Below the pieces are notes generated by a model. That model saw only the letters and a program-made list of their open reading frames with translations. It made no database searches and was not told the origin of the DNA. Source: Gammaproteobacteria bacterium (lineage in GTDB: Bacteria; Pseudomonadota; Gammaproteobacteria; Enterobacterales; Alteromonadaceae). From it: a stretch of 18,282 nucleotides of DNA. The position numbers were made by a program, and so were the translations under genes. The stretch is from the NCBI GenBank assembly GCA_027484495.1, contig JAIXSW010000255.1, positions 1 to 18,282 on the forward strand, read 5' to 3'. Shown here one piece after another: positions 15,732 to 18,282 of the stretch. Position 1 is the stretch's first letter, and each line of letters begins with the position of its first letter.

Positions 15732-15871
15732 GAGGGGTCAACTTCATCCGGTGGTTATTTGACTGATTAAAGGAGATACGACCAATTTCCAGTAGAGTGC
15801 GACGAACCGCGGTGCTAGAATGCCGCTCCGACAATATTTCATAATTTATTAATAATTGCGGGTGGTCATTT
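15732..15871. promoter_or_regulatory. Divergent control region between mksF and nhaD
   Basis: These 140 bp must hold the promoters for mksFEB (-) and nhaD (+). No consensus-quality pair is present. Candidates are TTGACT at 15759-15764 and TAGAAT near 15816-15821 on the plus strand. Just before nhaD lies an AT-rich stretch with the 10-bp palindrome TTATTAATAA (15846-15855), a possible operator or melting region. The nhaD ribosome site is weak (GGGTGG near 15860). Confidence 0.4.
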
Positions 15872-17116
15872 ATGCTAACGGGTATTTTACTGGGCTTGGT
15901 TGCACTAGCCTTCGTGCTGATCGTTATAGAGGATATTATCCACGTAAACAAGGCAAAAACGACACTTTTTTTCGGTACTCTGTGCTGGATTTTACTGTTT
16001 ATTTTTGCTGACGGTGATGCCTCGCGTGAGCATGTTCAGCATCAGCTGGAACACAATTTGTTAGAAATCGCCACCTTGTGGTTATTTTTAATGTCAACAA
16101 TGACTTTTGTCGCCTATTTAAACAGCAAAGGCTTTATTGCCCAGCTGGTTCAGCGCATTCTGCCGTCTGAACTGACCGAACGTAAACTGATGTTTATCGT
16201 CGCAACTTTTGCCTTTGTTTTTTCGTCTTTTGCCGACAACGTGACGGCGACGCTGGTCACCATTGCGGTAATTTCCGGTGTGAAGCTCGAAGCAGCGAAA
16301 AAAATCAAATTTGGTGCGCTGATTATTTTCGCAGTCAACAGCGGTGGTGTATCGCTGATCACCGGTGACGTCACTACACTGATGTTCTTCCTTGCGGACA
16401 AAGTAACCATCCCGAATTTGCTGTGGCTGGTGCCGCCGGCTTTTGGTGCTGTGATGCTATTGGCGATTTTGTTATCGCGCGGCATGGATCAGGCGCTGAC
16501 GGTAGAAAAAAATACCAAGCCGTTTGAAAAACGTGATGCGGTGATCGCCGGAATTTTCGTTGGCACTATCTTCGCGACCTTAGTGTTCAACATTCTGTTT
16601 TCGATCCCACCGGTGCTGACATTCCTGTTTGGTTTGGGTTTGATGTTCCTCAGCGCCCAGTTTTTGTTCCGCAAAAAAGCCACACAAAGTATTTTGAACT
16701 ATGTGCGGGAAGTGGAATTTGAAACATTACTGTTCTTCTTAGGCGTGCTGTTGTTAGTTGGCGTGCTGAAAGAAGTGAATTTCCTGCAGAATTTCACCAA
16801 CCTTTACGCTTTGCTGCCGCCGGTACAGGCAAACTACCTGATGGGCTTATCTTCTGCATTGATCGATAACGTGCCATTAACTGCCGCTCTGTTAAAAGCA
16901 GATCTGGTGCTGAGCACTGCGGAATGGCTGTTATTGACCTACGCCGTGGGTGTTGGTGGTTCATTACTGATCATCGGTTCTGCGGCCGGTATTATCGCGA
17001 TGAGTAAGTTAAAAGAACTGACCTTTGGCAGCTATCTGAAAATGGGTGGCTACCTGCTGTTGTGTTACAGCCTCGGGTATGCGGGCGTTTATGTCTTCGG
17101 GCAATTTGCCGGTTAA
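15872..17116 (+). CDS. nhaD: NhaD-type Na+/H+ antiporter
   Basis: A 414-aa inner-membrane antiporter of the NhaD family (ion transporter superfamily). It exchanges internal Na+ or Li+ for protons and is typical of marine and alkaliphilic bacteria. About eleven or more hydrophobic segments cover the protein. The two inverted halves each carry a conserved DN pair: SSFADNVTATLVT (Asp122-Asn123) and SALIDNVPLTAALL (Asp332-Asn333). GDVTTLMFF (165-173) is a second family motif, and GVGGSLLIIGSAAGI lies near the end. The ATG at 15872 starts directly in the first membrane helix, so no separate signal peptide is seen; some NhaD proteins are longer at the N-terminus. It is monocistronic, divergent from mksF and closed by a strong terminator. 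Confidence 0.93.
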   Translation: MLTGILLGLVALAFVLIVIEDIIHVNKAKTTLFFGTLCWILLFIFADGDASREHVQHQLEHNLLEIATLWLFLMSTMTFVAYLNSKGFIAQLVQRILPSELTERKLMFIVATFAFVFSSFADNVTATLVTIAVISGVKLEAAKKIKFGALIIFAVNSGGVSLITGDVTTLMFFLADKVTIPNLLWLVPPAFGAVMLLAILLSRGMDQALTVEKNTKPFEKRDAVIAGIFVGTIFATLVFNILFSIPPVLTFLFGLGLMFLSAQFLFRKKATQSILNYVREVEFETLLFFLGVLLLVGVLKEVNFLQNFTNLYALLPPVQANYLMGLSSALIDNVPLTAALLKADLVLSTAEWLLLTYAVGVGGSLLIIGSAAGIIAMSKLKELTFGSYLKMGGYLLLCYSLGYAGVYVFGQFAG

Positions 17117-17130
17117 TTGATGCATCGAGG

Positions 17131-17158
17131 AAAAACGGCGCTACGGCGCCGTTTTTTT
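17131..17158 (+). terminator. Intrinsic terminator of nhaD
   Basis: AAAAACGGCGC (17131-17141) pairs perfectly with GCGCCGTTTTT (17146-17156) around TACG, and the T-run extends to 17158. It lies 14 bp after the nhaD stop. The A-run on the left arm means it could also work on the opposite strand, though no minus-strand gene ends here. Confidence 0.93.
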
Positions 17159-17286
17159 ATCGCCAAATAGGATCGCACTGTGCAAACGGTGTCGCTGTTT
17201 GTCACGATTTTCCAGCCGAAACTCGTGGCGCGATCAGTGCCGTTTTGGCAAATTCTGTAATTTTATTACAGACGTCTAAAAGGCTG
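17159..17286. other. Non-coding spacer upstream of the lysC promoter
   Basis: Apart from the inverted repeat at 17254-17272, I see no gene, tRNA-like fold or clear promoter in these 128 bp. Together with the riboswitch leader they form the only gene-free stretch over 300 bp in the window (17117-17623). Confidence 0.6.
17254..17272. repeat. Perfect inverted repeat, candidate operator upstream of lysC
   Basis: TCTGTAA (17254-17260) and TTACAGA (17266-17272) are perfect inverted copies separated by TTTTA. The repeat lies 14 bp upstream of the lysC -35 box, a usual place for an activator or repressor site. It resembles an SOS box but has 9 rather than 8 bases between CTGT and ACAG. The binding protein is unknown. 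Confidence 0.5.
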
Positions 17287-17315
17287 TTGCCTTTTGTGCC
17301 AAGTCAGGGTAAGGT
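17287..17315 (+). promoter_or_regulatory. Candidate sigma-70 promoter for lysC
   Basis: TTGCCT (17287-17292) and TAAGGT (17310-17315) are separated by 17 bp. The predicted start near 17322 lies about 18 nt before the riboswitch P1 helix, the geometry expected for a riboswitch-controlled transcript. The leader to the lysC start would be about 300 nt. Confidence 0.6.
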
Positions 17316-17339
17316 AGCGGCGTCAATCATTCTGATAGA

Positions 17340-17504
17340 CCAGAAGAGGAGCGTTCACCAGGTAATTCAGTTTAGGTGGCTATACACCGGAGACTGAAGG
17401 AGGGGGATGAACGCCGAGGAAAACTTGCCATAGCAGCATGTTTTTCGGTTGTCAGGGCTGAATCCCTGCGACTGTCACCTGAAACTTCGGTGGAGAGCTT
17501 CTGG
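17340..17504 (+). promoter_or_regulatory. Lysine riboswitch (L box) aptamer
   Basis: A five-helix lysine aptamer can be traced. P1 is CCAGAAG (17340-17346) with CTTCTGG (17498-17504). P2 is GCGTTCA (17351-17357) with TGAACGC (17408-17414), and its upper part contains GGTG/CACC and CAGT/ACTG. P3 is CCG...AAAAC with GTTTTTCGG. P4 is CAGGG with CCCTG around CTGAAT. P5 is CACC with GGTG. Core consensus blocks AGAGGAGCG, GCCGAGGAAA, GACTGTCACC and GGTGGAGAGC are all present. Lysine binding would repress the downstream aspartokinase gene. Confidence 0.95.
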
Positions 17505-17623
17505 CCTTTGTTGTGTCTGCAAGTAGACAACAACACCGCGCTGCTGCGTCCGGGGTTTGTTGTATCTGATTGTTGCTCTGCAAATGCCATGCTCTGCTTA
17601 TTTTGTTCATAAGGAGAGACACC
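17505..17623 (+). promoter_or_regulatory. Riboswitch expression platform and lysC ribosome site
   Basis: Two mutually exclusive hairpins can form. One is TGTTGTGTCT (17509-17518) with AGACAACAACA (17525-17535, one bulged A). The other is ACAACAA (17527-17533) with TTGTTGT (17547-17553). Neither is followed by a U-run, so transcription termination is unlikely. The Shine-Dalgarno AAGGAGAG (17611-17618) stands 7 nt before the TTG start. GCTCT occurs at 17575-17579 and 17591-17595. It can pair with AGAGC at the aptamer 3' end (17494-17498) or, as CTCT, with the ribosome site, so control of translation is the likelier mode. Confidence 0.55.
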
Positions 17624-18282
17624 TTGTCTAATCAATTTATCGTCGCCAAATTTGGCGGTACCTCAGTGGCAGATTTCGCTGCCATGTCGCGCTGCGCGGA
17701 TATCGTGCTTGCTGATCCTGCGATCCGTTTAGTTGTGGTCAGCGCCAGCTCTGGTGTTACCAACCTGTTAGTGGCTATCACCAAAGAAGATATCATTGAA
17801 GGGCGTTTTGCCCATTACACTGGCATCGAGCGCATTACCTATGCCGTGCTGGAAAAGCTGCAGCAACAAGCTGCGGTAGGCGCAGCGATAGAACAGCTGC
17901 TACTGGAACTGAAAACGCTGATTGGCCGCACTGTGGCTTTTACCGACAGCGAAAAAGATCTGGTGCAATCCTTTGGTGAGCGGTTAAGTTCGGTGTTGTT
18001 TGCGCAAGTGTTGGCCGAGCGTGGTGCTGCCGTCAGCAGTTTTGATGTGCGCCAGGTCCTGCGAACAGATTCGCGTTTTGGGAAAGGTGAGCCACAAATC
18101 GCGCAAATCGCAGCGCTCAGCGCGCAATATCTGACGCCGCTGCTGCAATCCCAAATTATTGTCACACAAGGCTTTATTGGCGCTGACAGCAGCAATCAAA
18201 CGACGACCTTAGGTCGCGGTGGTTCCGATTACAGCGCTGCCATCTTCGGTGAAGCTATCCGTGCCAACGTAGTCCAGATTTG
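17624..18282 (+). CDS. lysC: Aspartokinase III, lysine-sensitive (3' end beyond the window)
   Basis: The first 219 residues of a LysC-type aspartate kinase, which phosphorylates L-aspartate with ATP as the first step toward lysine, threonine and methionine. The start is TTG at 17624, chosen because AAGGAGAG lies 7 nt upstream and the product begins like E. coli LysC just before the catalytic KFGGTSVAD (Lys9 onward). Other kinase-domain motifs are LVVVSASSGVTNLL (37-50), GERLSS (118-123), the RTDSRFG segment, and TQGFIGADSSNQTTTLGRGGSDYSAA (181-206). The frame is open to the edge; the C-terminal ACT regulatory domains would lie outside. The lysine riboswitch ahead of it, plus expected feedback inhibition by lysine, gives two layers of control. 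The closest resemblance I recognise is to LysC rather than the bifunctional ThrA or MetL. Confidence 0.95.
   Translation, partial: MSNQFIVAKFGGTSVADFAAMSRCADIVLADPAIRLVVVSASSGVTNLLVAITKEDIIEGRFAHYTGIERITYAVLEKLQQQAAVGAAIEQLLLELKTLIGRTVAFTDSEKDLVQSFGERLSSVLFAQVLAERGAAVSSFDVRQVLRTDSRFGKGEPQIAQIAALSAQYLTPLLQSQIIVTQGFIGADSSNQTTTLGRGGSDYSAAIFGEAIRANVVQI

Noticed and set aside
17255..17271. A LexA (SOS) box upstream of lysC
   Set aside because: CTGT and ACAG are separated by 9 bases, not the 8 of the canonical gammaproteobacterial box, and lysC is not a known SOS gene. It is kept only as an unassigned inverted repeat.
17376..17635. Short reading frames of 78-87 codons within the lysC leader
   Set aside because: They overlap the conserved lysine riboswitch helices and the lysC ribosome site, so they are chance frames in structured RNA.

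Overview
The window looks like a stretch of core chromosome from an aquatic gammaproteobacterium outside the Enterobacterales. The evidence is the gene set: cmoM, elyC, ybgI, tamAB, an NhaD-type antiporter, a short MukB-like condensin (MksBEF), and lysC behind a lysine riboswitch. Base composition is near 50% GC throughout, and I see no mobile elements, tRNA or rRNA genes, or CRISPR arrays. A Rheinheimera/Alishewanella-like or other Alteromonadales-type host is my guess from general resemblance, not something the sequence proves.

Layout from left to right. (1) The 3' part of a membrane-anchored sensor histidine kinase (+, cut by the window edge) converges on a yqfA-type hemolysin III membrane protein (-). 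(2) A well-formed promoter drives a GT-B glycosyltransferase that overlaps ybgI (Nif3 family) by 11 bp. ybgI converges on elyC, and the two stop codons share one TTAA. (3) elyC (-) and cmoM (+) are divergent, with start codons only 6 bp apart. (4) cmoM converges on a long minus-strand block. In transcription order this is mksF-mksE-mksB, with touching or overlapping ends, then a strong hairpin, then tamA-tamB with an ATGA overlap. (5) Divergent from mksF is nhaD (+), which ends in a textbook intrinsic terminator. (6) A 507-bp non-coding stretch follows. It carries an inverted repeat, a sigma-70-type promoter, a lysine riboswitch and its expression platform. It leads into lysC, which starts with TTG and runs off the right edge.

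Functionally the window holds two multi-gene machines. MksBEF is a condensin-like SMC/kleisin complex, here without an adjacent nuclease subunit (MksG/JetD). TamA-TamB is the envelope-spanning translocation and assembly/lipid transport module. Around them are envelope genes (elyC, glycosyltransferase, yqfA), tRNA wobble modification (cmoM), Na+/H+ homeostasis (nhaD) and lysine-controlled entry into the aspartate pathway (lysC).

The observations most worth following up are four. First, a short Mks-type condensin lies beside elyC-cmoM, where E. coli keeps its long mukFEB. Second, tamA appears to start at a non-canonical ATT or CTG codon set by a strong Shine-Dalgarno sequence. Third, there is a palindrome ahead of the lysC promoter and a plausible translational switch behind the riboswitch. 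Fourth, gene junctions are extremely compact, with GC-rich hairpins at several gene ends. I found no convincing wholly new system.
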